Origin: Cupriavidus oxalaticus
Lineage (GTDB): Bacteria; Pseudomonadota; Gammaproteobacteria; Burkholderiales; Burkholderiaceae
Length of the DNA: 64,000 nt
Direction of reading: 5' to 3'
NCBI RefSeq assembly: GCF_016894385.1
Contig: NZ_CP069812.1
Coordinates: 372,001 to 436,000 of the forward strand
The notes beneath the pieces were generated by a model. The model was not told the origin of the DNA. It made no database searches and was given only the letters and a program-made list of their open reading frames with translations. Positions 48,605 through 58,946 of the stretch are shown here, in pieces. Position 1 is the stretch's first letter. Each line of letters begins with the position of its first letter. The translations under genes and the position numbers were made by a program.

Positions 48605-49030
48605 ATGGCAGGCCTGGACAAAGACACTCCCCATCCCACCGCTCTGACCGTCCACACGCAATCGCGCGTGCTGGAGGTCGGCTTCGACAACGGCCGCAGC
48701 TTCCGCCTGCCGTTCGAACTGCTGCGCGTGTATTCGCCCTCGGCGGAAGTGCAGGGCCACGGCCCCGGGCAGGAAATCCTGCAGACCGGCAAGCGCGACG
48801 TCGGCATTGGCGCCGTCGAGCCGGTGGGCAACTACGCCATCCTGATCCGCTTCACCGACGGCCACGACACCGGCATTTATTCATGGGAACTGCTGTACCG
48901 GCTGGGCGACCAGCAGGATGCGCTGTGGCAGGACTACCTGAAGCGGCTGGAAGCCGCCGGCGTCGATCGCGATACCCCCATGCCTGGCGCCGGCGCGGCC
49001 GGCGGCCACGGTTGCGGCCACCACCATTGA
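48605..49030 (+). CDS. DUF971 (gamma-butyrobetaine hydroxylase-like N-terminal) protein
   Basis: 141 residues. The DUF971 domain is found as HTQSRVLEVGFDNGRSFRLP, FELLRVYSPSAEVQGHGPGQ and VGNYAILIRFTDGHDTGIYS. The C-terminus ends in a His/Gly/Cys tail (HGCGHHH) that could bind metal. DUF971 proteins are small iron-sulfur-linked modules of unclear role. It is 30 bases upstream of ubiE in an order conserved in Betaproteobacteria. Confidence 0.88.
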   Translation: MAGLDKDTPHPTALTVHTQSRVLEVGFDNGRSFRLPFELLRVYSPSAEVQGHGPGQEILQTGKRDVGIGAVEPVGNYAILIRFTDGHDTGIYSWELLYRLGDQQDALWQDYLKRLEAAGVDRDTPMPGAGAAGGHGCGHHH

Positions 49031-49060
49031 GCCGCCCCCGACCATCCTGGAGTCTGAGAA

Positions 49061-49792
49061 ATGAGTGAAACCCACTTCGGGTTTGAGAAAGTCGACGAAA
49101 CGGAAAAAGCCGGCAAGGTCGCCGGCGTGTTCCATTCGGTGGCGAGCAAGTATGACGTGATGAACGACCTGATGTCGGGCGGCATGCACCGGCTGTGGAA
49201 GATGTTCACCATCGCCCAGGCCAATGTGCGGCCCGGCCACAAGGTGCTGGACATCGCCGGCGGCACCGGCGACCTGGCCAAGGCGTTCGCGAAGCAGGCC
49301 GGCCCGACCGGCCAGGTCTGGCTGACCGATATCAACGAGTCGATGCTGCGCGTCGGCCGCGACCGGCTGCTGAACAAGGGCATCGTCACGCCGGTGGCGC
49401 TGTGCGACGCCGAGAAGATCCCGTTCCCCGACAACTACTTCGACCTGGTTACGGTGGCCTTCGGCCTGCGCAACATGACGCACAAGGAAGCCGCGCTGGC
49501 CGAGATGCGCCGCGTGGTCAAGCCGGGCGGCAAGGTCATGGTGCTGGAGTTCTCCAAGGTGTGGAAACCGCTGGAGAAGGCGTACGACGTCTATTCTTTC
49601 AAGGTACTGCCGTGGCTGGGCGAGCGCGTGGCAGGGGATGCCCCCAGCTATCGTTATCTGGCAGAATCCATCAGAATGCATCCAGACCAGGCTTCACTTG
49701 TACGCTTGATGGAACATGCCGGCCTGGAGAATGTCGAATACTTCAATCTGACGGCCGGAGTGGTGGCGCTCCACGTCGGGCGAAAGTATTAA
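49061..49792 (+). CDS. ubiE: Ubiquinone/menaquinone C-methyltransferase
   Basis: 243 residues. SAM motif I is [15 protein letters not shown]; the UbiE signatures [19 protein letters not shown] and [14 protein letters not shown] are present, as is the C-terminal [13 protein letters not shown]. It methylates the C2 position of the benzoquinol ring of the ubiquinone precursor. Confidence 0.96.
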   Translation: MSETHFGFEKVDETEKAGKVAGVFHSVASKYDVMNDLMSGGMHRLWKMFTIAQANVRPGHKVLDIAGGTGDLAKAFAKQAGPTGQVWLTDINESMLRVGRDRLLNKGIVTPVALCDAEKIPFPDNYFDLVTVAFGLRNMTHKEAALAEMRRVVKPGGKVMVLEFSKVWKPLEKAYDVYSFKVLPWLGERVAGDAPSYRYLAESIRMHPDQASLVRLMEHAGLENVEYFNLTAGVVALHVGRKY

Positions 49793-49814
49793 GAACACTT
49801 GAAATTGCCATGCC

Positions 49815-49832
49815 TCACCCATAGATGGGTGA
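49815..49832. promoter_or_regulatory. Perfect palindrome before the Tim44-domain gene
   Basis: TCACCCAT-AG-ATGGGTGA, 22 bases before the ATG at 49855 and 23 bases after the ubiE stop. It may be an operator or an RNA hairpin near the ribosome site; symmetry is the only evidence. Confidence 0.4.
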
Positions 49833-49854
49833 AACTGACAGGGGATAACAGCAT

Positions 49855-50817
49855 ATGTCGTCAATTCGTGGAAAATTCCTGGTAGGGTCGCTGGTCACGG
49901 CGCTGGCCTTCGGGATGGCGTTCGACGCCGAGGCCAAGCGCATGGGCGGCTCGCGCAGCATGGGCAAGCAGTCTGAATCGGTGACGCAGCGCCAGCAGAC
50001 GCAGCCCACCTCGCCCACGCAGCAAGCGCAGCAACCTGCACAGCAGGCAGCGCCGGCCACGGCCGGGGCGGCCGGCGCGGCAGCGGCCGCGGCGCCCAAG
50101 CGTAACTGGGGCGGCATCCTGGGCGGCATCGCCGCCGGCCTGGGTATCGGCTGGCTGCTGTCGCACTTCGGCCTGGGCGGCGCGGCGCTGAGCTTCCTGT
50201 CCAACCTGATCCTGATCGCGATCGTCGCCTTCGCGGTGATGTGGCTGATCCGCAAGTTCCGCGGCGGCAGCCAGCGCAGCCAGCAGCCGGCTTATGCAGG
50301 TGCCGGCAATGCCGGCGGCATGGGCCGCAGCGCCGAGCCGATGCTGCGCCAGCCGACGGCCACCCCGGCGTCCAACCCGGTGATGCCGGGCGCGGCGGCC
50401 GCACCGGTGGCAGCCGATGCCGGGGCCCCGCAGCCGTGGGGCGTGCCGGCCGATTTCGACGCCGACAACTTCCTGCGCAACGCCAAGGTCCACTTCGTGC
50501 GCCTGCAGGCAGCCTGGGACGCCGGCAATCTCGACGACATCCGCGAATTCACCACGCCTGAGATGTTCGCCGAGATCAAGATGGACCTGTCCGAGCGCGG
50601 CGCCGAGGTCAACAAGACCGACGTGGTCACGCTGGAAGGCCAACTGCTCGGCATCGAGTCGACGCCGTCGCAGCATATCGCCAGCGTGCGCTTCTCCGGC
50701 ATGATCCGCGAGAAGGCCGGCGAGGCGGCGCAGCCGTTCGCCGAGGTCTGGAACCTGGCCAAGCCGGCGACCGGCACCGGCGGCTGGCTGCTGGCCGGCA
50801 TCCAGCAGGAGTCGTGA
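49855..50817 (+). CDS. Tim44-domain protein, membrane-anchored
   Basis: 320 residues. An N-terminal hydrophobic signal (FLVGSLVTALAFGMAFDAEA), a Gln/Pro/Thr-rich low-complexity stretch (about 40-65), a Gly-rich hydrophobic segment and one helix (LSFLSNLILIAIVAFAVMWL), then the C-terminal Tim44-like domain (FLRNAKVHFVRLQAAWDAGN to the end). Mitochondrial Tim44 shares only the last domain. Bacterial members are uncharacterised inner-membrane proteins. The gene sits between ubiE and ubiJ in Betaproteobacteria. Confidence 0.87.
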   Translation: MSSIRGKFLVGSLVTALAFGMAFDAEAKRMGGSRSMGKQSESVTQRQQTQPTSPTQQAQQPAQQAAPATAGAAGAAAAAAPKRNWGGILGGIAAGLGIGWLLSHFGLGGAALSFLSNLILIAIVAFAVMWLIRKFRGGSQRSQQPAYAGAGNAGGMGRSAEPMLRQPTATPASNPVMPGAAAAPVAADAGAPQPWGVPADFDADNFLRNAKVHFVRLQAAWDAGNLDDIREFTTPEMFAEIKMDLSERGAEVNKTDVVTLEGQLLGIESTPSQHIASVRFSGMIREKAGEAAQPFAEVWNLAKPATGTGGWLLAGIQQES

Positions 50818-50868
50818 TGCCGCGCCTCCGTGGCGAGTGATGCGCCCGGGGGAGTAGCTTAGAATGGA

Positions 50869-50900
50869 GGCCCACGTGAAAGCGTGGGCCTTTTTGTTTT
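50869..50900 (+). terminator. Rho-independent terminator after the Tim44-domain gene
   Basis: GGCCCACG-TGAAAG-CGTGGGCC is an 8-bp perfect stem followed by TTTTTGTTTT. It separates the Tim44 gene from ubiJ. Confidence 0.9.
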
Positions 50901-50964
50901 GGGCGCCCGGCGTGCAACCTCGCCGGATGCCCGCATGTCTTCCAGCCAGCCAACCCGCGCTGCC

Positions 50965-51657
50965 ATGAACACTCTGCCTTCCGCCCTGGCCACTCCCGCG
51001 ATCTCTGCACTGAACCACCTGCTCGAGCAGGAGCCGTGGGCCCGCAACCAGCTCGCGCCGTTTGCCGGGCGCGTGATCCGCTTCGATGCCGCCGCCTTCG
51101 TGCTGTCGCTGAAGGTCACCGAACACGGCGGCACCGAGCAGGCGCCGGAAGCCGAGGCGCCCGCGGTGACGCTGCGCGTGCCGGTGCAGCAGTGGCCGCT
51201 GGTTGCCGCCGACGTCGCCGAAGGCGGCCAGGCCGCGGCCATGCGCCATGTGCGCATCGAAGGCGATGCCGAACTGGCCAACACCGTGTCGGCGCTGGCG
51301 CGCAACCTGCGTTGGGATGCCGAGGAAGACCTGTCCCTGGCGCTGCGCGGCATCATGGGCGGGCCGCTCAGCGACAGCGTGGCGCAGCGCGTGGTCGGCG
51401 GTGCGCGCCAGGTGCACGAACAGGCCATGCGCGTCGGCCGTGCGCTGGTCGACAACGTCACCGATTACCTGCTGGACGAGCAGCCGACACTGGTGCGCCA
51501 CGCCGCGCTGGATGCCTTCGGCACCGACGTGGGCCAGCTGCGCGACAGCCTGGCCCGGCTGGAGAAGCGGCTGGAAAAGCTCGAGCGCGCCGGCCTCTCG
51601 GCCAACCCCGCCGCCAGCCCCGCCGCGCCCGGCCAGCTGCCGTCGCCGCACCGCTGA
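50965..51657 (+). CDS. ubiJ: Ubiquinone biosynthesis accessory factor UbiJ
   Basis: 230 residues from the ATG at 50965 (ATG at 50935 possible). The SCP2-like lipid-binding domain fills the first 130 residues ([35 protein letters not shown]); the C-terminal part is helical ([20 protein letters not shown]). UbiJ with UbiK holds the quinone intermediates in the soluble Ubi complex. It is followed by ubiB, as in most Proteobacteria. Confidence 0.9.
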   Translation: MNTLPSALATPAISALNHLLEQEPWARNQLAPFAGRVIRFDAAAFVLSLKVTEHGGTEQAPEAEAPAVTLRVPVQQWPLVAADVAEGGQAAAMRHVRIEGDAELANTVSALARNLRWDAEEDLSLALRGIMGGPLSDSVAQRVVGGARQVHEQAMRVGRALVDNVTDYLLDEQPTLVRHAALDAFGTDVGQLRDSLARLEKRLEKLERAGLSANPAASPAAPGQLPSPHR

Positions 51658-51731
51658 GTCGGCCCCGCCCGAATCCCCCCAATGCCAACCGCTACCCTGA
51701 CTGCCCGCCCCGGCCCCGAGAAGACTCCCGA

Positions 51732-53309
51732 ATGACCCGCCTCCTGCGCCTTGGCAAGATCCTCTTCGTCATCCTCTACTACGGCCTGGACGAGCTGGTG
51801 CTGTCCGGCTTCAGCAACCGCAAGATCCGTTTCCTGGTGCGCGTCATCACCATCGGGCGCAAGCTCGACATGCCGCGCGGCGAGCGCCTGCGGCGGGCGC
51901 TGACGGCGCTGGGACCGATCTTCGTCAAGTTTGGCCAGGTCCTGTCGACGCGGCGCGACCTGATGCCGCCCGACATTGCCGACGAGCTGGCCAAGCTGCA
52001 GGACCAGGTGCCGCCGTTCGACTCGGTGGTGGCGGTCAGGATCATCGAGCGCTCGCTGGGGCGGCCGATCGCCCAGCTGTTCGAGACCTTCGAGCACCAG
52101 CCGGTGGCCAGCGCCTCGATCGCGCAGGTCCACTTCGCCACGCTCAAGGGCGGCCCCAACCACGGCCGCGAGGTCGCGGTGAAGGTGCTGCGCCCGGGCA
52201 TGCTGCCGGTGATCGACAGCGACCTGGCGCTGATGCGCGACATGGCCACCTGGCTGGAGCGCTTCTGGGCCGACGGCAAGCGCCTGAAGCCGCGCGAGGT
52301 GGTGGCCGAGTTCGACAAATACCTGCACGACGAACTCGACCTGATGATCGAGGCGGCCAACGCCAGCCAGCTGCGCCGCAATTTTGCCGACACCAACCTG
52401 CTGCTGGTGCCCGAGGTGTTCTGGGACTGGTGCAGCAGCTCGGTGTTCGTGATGGAGCGCATGCACGGCATCCCGATCTCGCGCACCGAATCGCTCAAGG
52501 CCGCCGGCGTCGACATGCACCAGCTGGCCGAAGAGGGCGTCGAGATCTTCTTCACCCAGGTGTTCCGCGACGGCTTCTTCCATGCCGACATGCACCCGGG
52601 CAACATCCTGGTGTCGGTGCAGCCGGAGTCCTTCGGCCGCTATATCGCGCTGGACTTCGGCATCGTCGGGGCGCTGTCCGAGTTCGACAAGAACTACCTG
52701 GCGCAGAATTTCATCGCCTTCTTCCGGCGCGACTACCACCGCGTGGCGCTGCTGCACGTGGAATCCGGCTGGGTCCCGCCCGAGACCCGCGTGGAAGAGC
52801 TGGAAAGCGCGGTGCGCGCCTGCTGCGAGCCGTACTTCGACAAGCCGCTCAAGGAAATCTCGCTGGGCATGGTGCTGATGCGGCTGTTCCAGACCTCGCG
52901 CCGCTTCAACGTCGAGATCCAGCCGCAGCTGGTGCTGCTGCAGAAGACGCTGCTCAATATCGAAGGGCTGGGCCGCCAGCTCGATCCGGACCTGGACCTG
53001 TGGAAGACCGCCAAGCCGTTCCTGGAGCGCTGGATGTACGAGCAGGTCGGCTGGAAGGGCGCCTGGGAGCGGGTCAAGGTAGAAGCCCCGCAGTGGGCCA
53101 AGATGCTGCCCGACTTCCCGCGCCTGGCGCACCAGTTCCTGGAGCGGCGCGCGCTGGCCGGCAACGGCGAGCAGGACAAGCTGCTGGCACTGCTGGTGGC
53201 CGAGCAGCGCCGCACCAACCGGCTGCTGGGCACCGCACTGCTGCTGGTGGGCGGCTTCGTCGCCGGCATCGTGCTGACGCACGTGCTGGCCTGGGCCGGC
53301 CACTGGTAA
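51732..53309 (+). CDS. ubiB: Ubiquinone biosynthesis kinase-like ATPase UbiB
   Basis: 525 residues. Signatures of the UbiB/ADCK family: the KxGQ motif ([17 protein letters not shown]), the Ala-rich nucleotide loop ([18 protein letters not shown]), and kinase-like [12 protein letters not shown] and ALDFGIVG. Two C-terminal membrane helices (about 500-525) anchor it. It promotes ubiquinone synthesis by ATPase activity that extracts lipid intermediates from the membrane. Confidence 0.96.
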   Translation: MTRLLRLGKILFVILYYGLDELVLSGFSNRKIRFLVRVITIGRKLDMPRGERLRRALTALGPIFVKFGQVLSTRRDLMPPDIADELAKLQDQVPPFDSVVAVRIIERSLGRPIAQLFETFEHQPVASASIAQVHFATLKGGPNHGREVAVKVLRPGMLPVIDSDLALMRDMATWLERFWADGKRLKPREVVAEFDKYLHDELDLMIEAANASQLRRNFADTNLLLVPEVFWDWCSSSVFVMERMHGIPISRTESLKAAGVDMHQLAEEGVEIFFTQVFRDGFFHADMHPGNILVSVQPESFGRYIALDFGIVGALSEFDKNYLAQNFIAFFRRDYHRVALLHVESGWVPPETRVEELESAVRACCEPYFDKPLKEISLGMVLMRLFQTSRRFNVEIQPQLVLLQKTLLNIEGLGRQLDPDLDLWKTAKPFLERWMYEQVGWKGAWERVKVEAPQWAKMLPDFPRLAHQFLERRALAGNGEQDKLLALLVAEQRRTNRLLGTALLLVGGFVAGIVLTHVLAWAGHW

Positions 53310-53365
53310 GCCCGGCCACCGCATATCGCATCCCCTGTATATAGAAAGCAAGAAGCGAGGAGACC

Positions 53366-53998
53366 ATGCCTGACGCGCCCAAGCCCGCCGCGGGCCCCGC
53401 CCCGGCCTTCAGCACCCGCAACGCCGCCGATCCGTCGTTCTGGGACGAGCGTTTCGCGCAGCACTACACGCCGTGGGACGCGGGCGGCGTGCCGGAAGAG
53501 TTCCGCCAGTTCATCGCCGGTCGTGCCCCGTGCCCGACGCTGGTGCCGGGCTGCGGCAACGGCTGGGAGGCGGCCTGGCTGTTCGAGCAGGGCTGGCCGG
53601 TGACGGCGATCGATTTTTCGGCCCAGGCGGTGGCGTCGGCCAGGCGCGAGCTGGGTCCCGCCGGCGCAGTGGTGCAGCAGGCCGACTTCTTCGTCTTCAC
53701 GCCGCAGCCGCAGTGCCAGCTGGTCTACGAGCGCGCCTTCCTGTGCGCGCTGCCGCCGGCGATGCGCGCGGCCTATGGCGCCCGCGTGGCCGAGCTGCTG
53801 CCGCCGGGCGGCCTGCTGGCGGGTTACTTCTACCTGGGCGAGAACCGCGGCGGTCCGCCGTTCGCGATGCCGGAGGCGGAGCTGGATGCCCTGCTAGGCG
53901 CAGCCTTCGAGCGCATCGAAGACCGCTCCTCGGCCGCGCCGCTGCCGGTATTCCAGGGGCAGGAGCGCTGGCAGGTGTGGCGCCGGCGGGCTGTCTGA
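53366..53998 (+). CDS. TPMT-family SAM-dependent methyltransferase
   Basis: 210 residues. Thiopurine S-methyltransferase-type fold: FWDERFAQHYTPWDAGGVPE, SAM motif LVPGCGNGWEAAWLFEQGWP and ERAFLCALPPAMRAAY, with FYLGENRGGPPFAM. Bacterial members methylate thiol, selenium or tellurium compounds; the actual substrate here is unknown. Single gene after ubiB. Confidence 0.87.
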   Translation: MPDAPKPAAGPAPAFSTRNAADPSFWDERFAQHYTPWDAGGVPEEFRQFIAGRAPCPTLVPGCGNGWEAAWLFEQGWPVTAIDFSAQAVASARRELGPAGAVVQQADFFVFTPQPQCQLVYERAFLCALPPAMRAAYGARVAELLPPGGLLAGYFYLGENRGGPPFAMPEAELDALLGAAFERIEDRSSAAPLPVFQGQERWQVWRRRAV

Positions 53999-54030
53999 GC
54001 CTGGATTGAGTGATGTCTTATCCGCTTCCT

Positions 54031-54103
54031 CTGTCATTCCTGCGCAGGCGGAAATCCAGCGTCTTTTGAAGTCACGGGGTTCCCGCCTGCGCGGGAACGA
54101 CGG
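54031..54103. repeat. Inverted-repeat element (ATTCC...GGAAT / GTTCCCGC type)
   Basis: ATTCCTGCGCAGGCGGAAAT (54035-54054) is followed after 24 bases by a perfect stem GTTCCCGC-CTGC-GCGGGAAC (54079-54098). The pattern is the common short intergenic repeat with core GCGCAGGCGG seen in many Betaproteobacteria. Confidence 0.7.
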
Positions 54104-54136
54104 GGCGTGGCGCATTTGCCCCACCCGGGAATTTTT

Positions 54137-54165
54137 TTCTCACGCGCTGGTCTCGTCGCTATAAT
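54137..54165 (+). promoter_or_regulatory. Predicted sigma-70 promoter of the symporter gene
   Basis: -35-like TTCTCA (54137-54142), 17-base spacer, and a perfect -10 TATAAT (54160-54165). It predicts a 5' leader of about 185 bases before the ATG at 54356. The remaining bases of the 355-base gap hold no other recognised feature. Confidence 0.6.
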
Positions 54166-54355
54166 CCGCGTTTTGATTCGGCTACGACCGCAGGCCCTGC
54201 CGCGCGCTCCCGCTCCGGGAACTCGCCAAGAAGCTCCTCACGCGGCCCCGACCGATGAATTGGACTCCGGGCAGGCGCGCACCCGTGACGCATGCATGAT
54301 CTTGCCCGGCATTCGGTTTTTCGCCACAAGGGCACTTTCTGCATAGGGCAGCGGC

Positions 54356-55792
54356 ATGCTGATCTGGTTTGTCATCATCTACTGGGTAATCTCGGTCGGC
54401 ATCGGCCTGTGGGCGGCGCTGCGCGTACGCAACACCACCGATTTCGCCGTCGCCGGGCGCAGCCTGCCGTTCCATATCGTCACCGCCACTGTCTTTGCCA
54501 CCTGGTTCGGCTCCGAGACCGTGCTTGGCATCCCCGCCGTGTTCCTCAAGGAGGGGCTGTCGGGCGTGGTGTCTGATCCGTTCGGCTCGTCGCTGTGCCT
54601 GATCCTGGTGGGCCTGTTCTTTGCCCGGCCGCTGTACCGGATGAACCTGCTGACCATCGGCGACTACTACCACAACCGCTACGGCAGGCTGGCCGAGGTG
54701 CTGACCACGCTGTGCATCGTGGTGTCCTACCTGGGCTGGGTGGCGGCGCAGATCAAGGCGCTGGGACTGGTGTTCTATACCGTGTCGGACGGGGCGCTGT
54801 CGCAGGAGGCCGGCATGATGATCGGCGCTGCCAGCGTGCTGATCTATACGCTGTTCGGCGGCATGTGGTCGGTGGCGATCACCGACTTCATCCAGATGAT
54901 CATCATCGTGATCGGCATGATGTATATCGGCTACGAGGTCAGCGGCCAGGCCGGCGGCTTCACGGCGGTGGTGTCGCACGCGGCCGCGGCCGGCAAGCTC
55001 GAATTCCTGCCGGCGCTGGATTTCGTGCAGATCATCGGTTTCTCGGCCGCGCTGTTCACCATGATGCTGGGCTCGATCCCGCAGCAGGACGTGTTCCAGC
55101 GGGTGACTTCGTCGCGCACCGAACAGATCGCCGGGCGCGCCTCGGTGCTGGGCGGCGTGCTGTATTTCTGCTTCGCCTTCATCCCGATGTTCCTGGCGTA
55201 TTCGGCCACGCTGATCGATCCGGGCATGGTGGACAAGTACATCGACACCGATTCGCAGCTGATTTTGCCGCAACTGATCCTGCAGCACGCCCCGATGTTC
55301 GCCCAGGTGATGTTCTTCGGCGCGCTGCTGTCGGCGATCAAGAGCTGCGCCTCGGCGACACTGCTGGCGCCGTCGGTGACCTTTGCCGAAAACATCCTGC
55401 GCCCTTACTTCCGCCACCTCGACGACAAGCAGTTCCTGCGCGTGATGCGGGCCGTGGTGCTGGTGTTCACCACGCTGGTGACGCTGTTCGCGCTGAACTC
55501 GCACCTGTCGATCTTCCATATGGTCGAAAATGCCTACAAGGTCACGCTGGTGTCGTCCTTCGTCCCGCTGGCCTTCGGCATGTTCTGGAAGCACGCCACC
55601 CGCCAGGGCGGCCTCGCCGCGATCCTGCTGGGCCTGACCTCATGGCTGACCTGCGAGGTTGCCTTCGCCGATGCGGTGGTGCCGCCGCAGATGGTGGGCC
55701 TGCTGTTCTCGGTCAGCGGCATGGTGGTCGGGTCGCTGCTGCCGCAGTGGATCGCGGATCACGCACCGGTCAAGGAAGTGCATATCGCCTGA
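54356..55792 (+). CDS. Sodium:solute symporter family protein
   Basis: 478 residues with about 13 membrane helices, the SSS (PF00474) size. Family features include FAVAGRSLPFHIVTATVFAT WFG region, GDYYHNRYGRLAEVLTTLCI and the SIPQQDVFQRVTSSRTEQIA block. Transported substrate cannot be set: the family covers proline, pantothenate, acetate and others. A single gene with its own promoter and a long leader. Confidence 0.9.
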   Translation: MLIWFVIIYWVISVGIGLWAALRVRNTTDFAVAGRSLPFHIVTATVFATWFGSETVLGIPAVFLKEGLSGVVSDPFGSSLCLILVGLFFARPLYRMNLLTIGDYYHNRYGRLAEVLTTLCIVVSYLGWVAAQIKALGLVFYTVSDGALSQEAGMMIGAASVLIYTLFGGMWSVAITDFIQMIIIVIGMMYIGYEVSGQAGGFTAVVSHAAAAGKLEFLPALDFVQIIGFSAALFTMMLGSIPQQDVFQRVTSSRTEQIAGRASVLGGVLYFCFAFIPMFLAYSATLIDPGMVDKYIDTDSQLILPQLILQHAPMFAQVMFFGALLSAIKSCASATLLAPSVTFAENILRPYFRHLDDKQFLRVMRAVVLVFTTLVTLFALNSHLSIFHMVENAYKVTLVSSFVPLAFGMFWKHATRQGGLAAILLGLTSWLTCEVAFADAVVPPQMVGLLFSVSGMVVGSLLPQWIADHAPVKEVHIA

Positions 55793-55869
55793 CCCGGCGC
55801 CACCGCCACTCCCAGGCAGGGCCCCCGATAGCCCTCCATTTCCGGCCATCAGCCAGCCACAGAACGGTT

Positions 55870-55875
55870 TATAAT
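55870..55875 (+). promoter_or_regulatory. -10 element of the fmdB-DUF502-aspS transcript
   Basis: A perfect TATAAT about 115 bases before the first ATG. I see no convincing -35 at 17 bases. Confidence 0.45.
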
Positions 55876-55989
55876 TCAAGGCTTTGCATCGCCATGCGGG
55901 GCGGCCTGCGCGGGTTTCCGCGCTCCCCGGCACCGGCGGCGATGCCCGCCTTTGTACCGATTTCCGTAGTTTTCTCGCCAAAAGACACC

Positions 55990-56328
55990 ATGCCGATCTA
56001 TGCCTACCGTTGCGACGCCTGCGGCCACGGGCGCGATGTGCTGCAAAAAATGAGCGACGCCCCGCTGACGGACTGCCCGTCGTGCGGCGCCGCCGGTTCG
56101 TTCAAGAAGCAGCTGACCGCGGCCGGCTTCCAGCTCAAGGGCTCGGGCTGGTACGTGACCGACTTCCGCGGCGGCAGCGGCGGCACCAGCGCGCCGGCCG
56201 CGGGCGGTGCGGCTGCCGGCGCGGCTGCGGCCAGCGCCCCGGCTGCCGCCGAATCGTCTTCGGCCAGCACCACCACCGCCGCCGCACCTGCCGCCGGCGG
56301 TTGCGGCAGCGCCTGCGCCTGCCACTGA
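55990..56328 (+). CDS. FmdB family zinc-ribbon protein
   Basis: 112 residues. N-terminal zinc ribbon (PIYAYRCDACGHGRDVLQKM, DCPSCGAAGSFKKQLTAAGF) and the conserved FQLKGSGWYVTDFRG. The second half is low-complexity Ala/Ser/Thr and ends in CGSACACH, which may add metal ligands. The function of the family is not known. It is 13 bases before the DUF502 gene in a conserved fmdB-DUF502-aspS order. Confidence 0.88.
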   Translation: MPIYAYRCDACGHGRDVLQKMSDAPLTDCPSCGAAGSFKKQLTAAGFQLKGSGWYVTDFRGGSGGTSAPAAGGAAAGAAAASAPAAAESSSASTTTAAAPAAGGCGSACACH

Positions 56329-56341
56329 TCCGGATCGCCAC

Positions 56342-57049
56342 GTGGTTGCCAAGAAGACTTCCGCCCTCAAGACCTGGTTCCTGACCGGTCTGCTGGTGCT
56401 GGTGCCGCTGGGCATCACGCTGTGGGTGCTCAGCCTGATCATCGGCACGATGGACCAGAGCCTGGCACTGCTGCCCGAGGCCTGGCGCCCGGACCGGCTC
56501 ATGTTCGGCAAGCGCGTCACCGGCCTGGGCGCCATCCTGACGCTGCTGTTCATCCTGCTGGTCGGCCTGCTGGCGCATAACTTCATCGGCCAGCGCCTGG
56601 TGCGCTGGTGGGAAGCGCTGCTGGGCCATATCCCGGTGGTCGGCCCGATCTACACCAGCGTCAAGCAGGTGTCGGACACGCTGCTGTCGTCGTCGGGCAA
56701 TGCCTTTCGCAAGGCGCTGCTGGTGCAGTACCCGCGCGAGGGCTCGTGGACCATCGCCTTCCTGACCGGCCGCCCCGGCGGGGACGTGCAGAATCACCTG
56801 CAGGGCGAGTACGTCAGCGTCTACGTGCCGACCACGCCGAACCCGACTTCGGGCTTCTTCCTGATGATGCCCAAGGCCGACACCATCGAACTCGACATGA
56901 CCGTCGACGCCGCGCTCAAGTACATCGTCTCGATGGGCGTGGTGGCGCCGGCCGAACTGCCCCGCAAGAGCGACAGCGGGCCAGCGCCGCAGCGGCCGCC
57001 GGCCAGCCGCGCCAGCAGCGGGGAAGCGGTCGAGACGACCGATCCTTAA
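56342..57049 (+). CDS. DUF502 family membrane protein
   Basis: 235 residues from a GTG at 56342, which begins [20 protein letters not shown]. Two N-terminal helices ([20 protein letters not shown] and [20 protein letters not shown]) and the DUF502 core ([40 protein letters not shown]). C-terminal tail is disordered (Ser/Pro/Arg). Found before aspS across Betaproteobacteria; role unknown. Confidence 0.88.
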   Translation: MVAKKTSALKTWFLTGLLVLVPLGITLWVLSLIIGTMDQSLALLPEAWRPDRLMFGKRVTGLGAILTLLFILLVGLLAHNFIGQRLVRWWEALLGHIPVVGPIYTSVKQVSDTLLSSSGNAFRKALLVQYPREGSWTIAFLTGRPGGDVQNHLQGEYVSVYVPTTPNPTSGFFLMMPKADTIELDMTVDAALKYIVSMGVVAPAELPRKSDSGPAPQRPPASRASSGEAVETTDP

Positions 57050-57114
57050 GCATTCAAACAGATACGAGCCGCCCGATCTGCTGCGGGCGGCAGCGTTTTA
57101 CCGGGAATCTCCTT

Positions 57115-58920
57115 ATGTCCTCCATGCGTACTCACTACTGCGGTCTGGTGACCGAACAACTCTCGGGCCAGGAAGTGGCCCTGACCGGCTGGGTCCAGCG
57201 CCGCCGCGACCATGGCGGCGTGATCTTCATCGACCTGCGTGACCGCGAAGGCCTGGTGCAGGTGGTGTGCGACCCGGACCGCCCCGAGATGTTCAAGGCC
57301 GCGGAAGAGATCCGCAACGAGTTCTGCATCCGCGTCACCGGCAAGGTGCGTCCGCGCCCGGCCGGCACCGAGAACGCCAACCTGACCTCGGGCAAGATCG
57401 AAGTGCTGTGCCACGAGCTGACCGTGCTGAACCCGTCGGTCACGCCCCCGTTCCAGCTCGACGACGACAACCTGTCGGAAACCACGCGCCTGACGCACCG
57501 CGTGCTCGACCTGCGCCGCCCGCAGATGCAGTACAACCTGCGCCTGCGCTACAAGGTGGCGATGGAAGTGCGCAAGTTCCTGGACGCCCAGGGCTTCATC
57601 GACATCGAGACCCCGATGCTGGGCAAGAGCACGCCCGAAGGCGCGCGCGACTACCTGGTGCCGTCGCGCGTGAACCCGGGCCACTTCTTCGCGCTGCCGC
57701 AGTCGCCGCAGATCTTCAAGCAGATGCTGATGGTCTCGGGCTTCGACCGCTACTACCAGATCACCAAGTGCTTCCGCGACGAAGACCTGCGCGCGGATCG
57801 CCAGCCTGAATTTACGCAGATCGACTGCGAGACCTCGTTCCTGAGCGAGCAGGAGATCCGCGACCTGTTCGAGGGCATGATGTGCACGGTGTTCAAGAAC
57901 GCGATCGATGTCGACCTGGGCGCCTTCCCGGTGATGGAGTTCCGCGAGGCCATGGCCCGCTTCGGCTCGGACAAGCCTGACCTGCGCGTCAAGCTGGAAT
58001 TCACCGAGCTGACCGAGGTGATGAAGGACGTCGACTTCAAGGTGTTCTCGGGCCCGGCCAACAGCGACAACGGCCGCGTGGTCGGCCTGCGCGTGCCCGG
58101 CGGCGGTGCCATCTCGCGCGGCGAGATCGACGCCTACACCCAGTTCGTCGGCATCTACGGCGCCAAGGGCCTGGCCTGGATCAAGGTCAACGAAGTGGCC
58201 AAGGGCCGCGACGGCCTGCAGTCGCCGATCGTCAAGAACCTGCACGACGCCGCCATTGCCGAGATCCTGAAGCGCACCGGCGCCCAGGACGGCGACATCA
58301 TCTTCTTCGGCGCCGACAAGGCCAAGGTGGTCAACGACTCGATCGGCGCACTGCGCCTGAAGATCGGCCACTCCGACTTCGGCAAGGCCAACGGCCTGTT
58401 CGAGGACGCCTGGAAGCCGCTGTGGGTGGTGGACTTCCCGATGTTCGAGTACGACGAGGAAGACGCCCGCTGGGTCGCCATGCACCATCCGTTCACCAGC
58501 CCCAAGGACGAGCACCTGGAGTACCTGGAGACCGACCCGGGCAAGTGCCTGGCCAAGGCCTACGACATGGTGCTGAACGGCTGGGAAATGGGCGGCGGCT
58601 CGGTCCGTATCTTCCGCTCGGACATCCAGAGCAAGGTGTTCCGCGCGCTCAACATCAATGACGATGAAGCCCGCGCCAAGTTCGGCTACCTGCTGGACGC
58701 GCTGCAGTACGGCGCGCCCCCGCACGGCGGCCTGGCCTTCGGCCTGGACCGTATCGTGACCATGATGGCCGGCGCCGACTCGATCCGCGACGTGATCGCC
58801 TTCCCGAAGACCCAGCGCGCGCAGGACCTGCTGACCCAGGCCCCGAGCCCGGTCGACGAGAAGCAGCTGCGCGAGCTGCATATCCGCCTGCGCGCTGCCG
58901 AGCCGAAGCCGAACGCCTGA
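57115..58920 (+). CDS. aspS: Aspartyl-tRNA synthetase, non-discriminating type
   Basis: 601 residues, bacterial-type AspRS with the GAD insertion. The anticodon-binding domain reads [20 protein letters not shown]; the His33 after RRRD is the residue that marks non-discriminating AspRS (E. coli, discriminating, has Leu there). Class II motifs: motif 2 [20 protein letters not shown], motif 3 [21 protein letters not shown] non-discriminating enzyme also charges tRNA-Asn with Asp for later amidation by GatCAB. Third gene of the fmdB-DUF502-aspS group. Confidence 0.95.
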   Translation: MSSMRTHYCGLVTEQLSGQEVALTGWVQRRRDHGGVIFIDLRDREGLVQVVCDPDRPEMFKAAEEIRNEFCIRVTGKVRPRPAGTENANLTSGKIEVLCHELTVLNPSVTPPFQLDDDNLSETTRLTHRVLDLRRPQMQYNLRLRYKVAMEVRKFLDAQGFIDIETPMLGKSTPEGARDYLVPSRVNPGHFFALPQSPQIFKQMLMVSGFDRYYQITKCFRDEDLRADRQPEFTQIDCETSFLSEQEIRDLFEGMMCTVFKNAIDVDLGAFPVMEFREAMARFGSDKPDLRVKLEFTELTEVMKDVDFKVFSGPANSDNGRVVGLRVPGGGAISRGEIDAYTQFVGIYGAKGLAWIKVNEVAKGRDGLQSPIVKNLHDAAIAEILKRTGAQDGDIIFFGADKAKVVNDSIGALRLKIGHSDFGKANGLFEDAWKPLWVVDFPMFEYDEEDARWVAMHHPFTSPKDEHLEYLETDPGKCLAKAYDMVLNGWEMGGGSVRIFRSDIQSKVFRALNINDDEARAKFGYLLDALQYGAPPHGGLAFGLDRIVTMMAGADSIRDVIAFPKTQRAQDLLTQAPSPVDEKQLRELHIRLRAAEPKPNA

Positions 58921-58946
58921 GCCGCTTCAGCACTTGGGTAAAGAAA

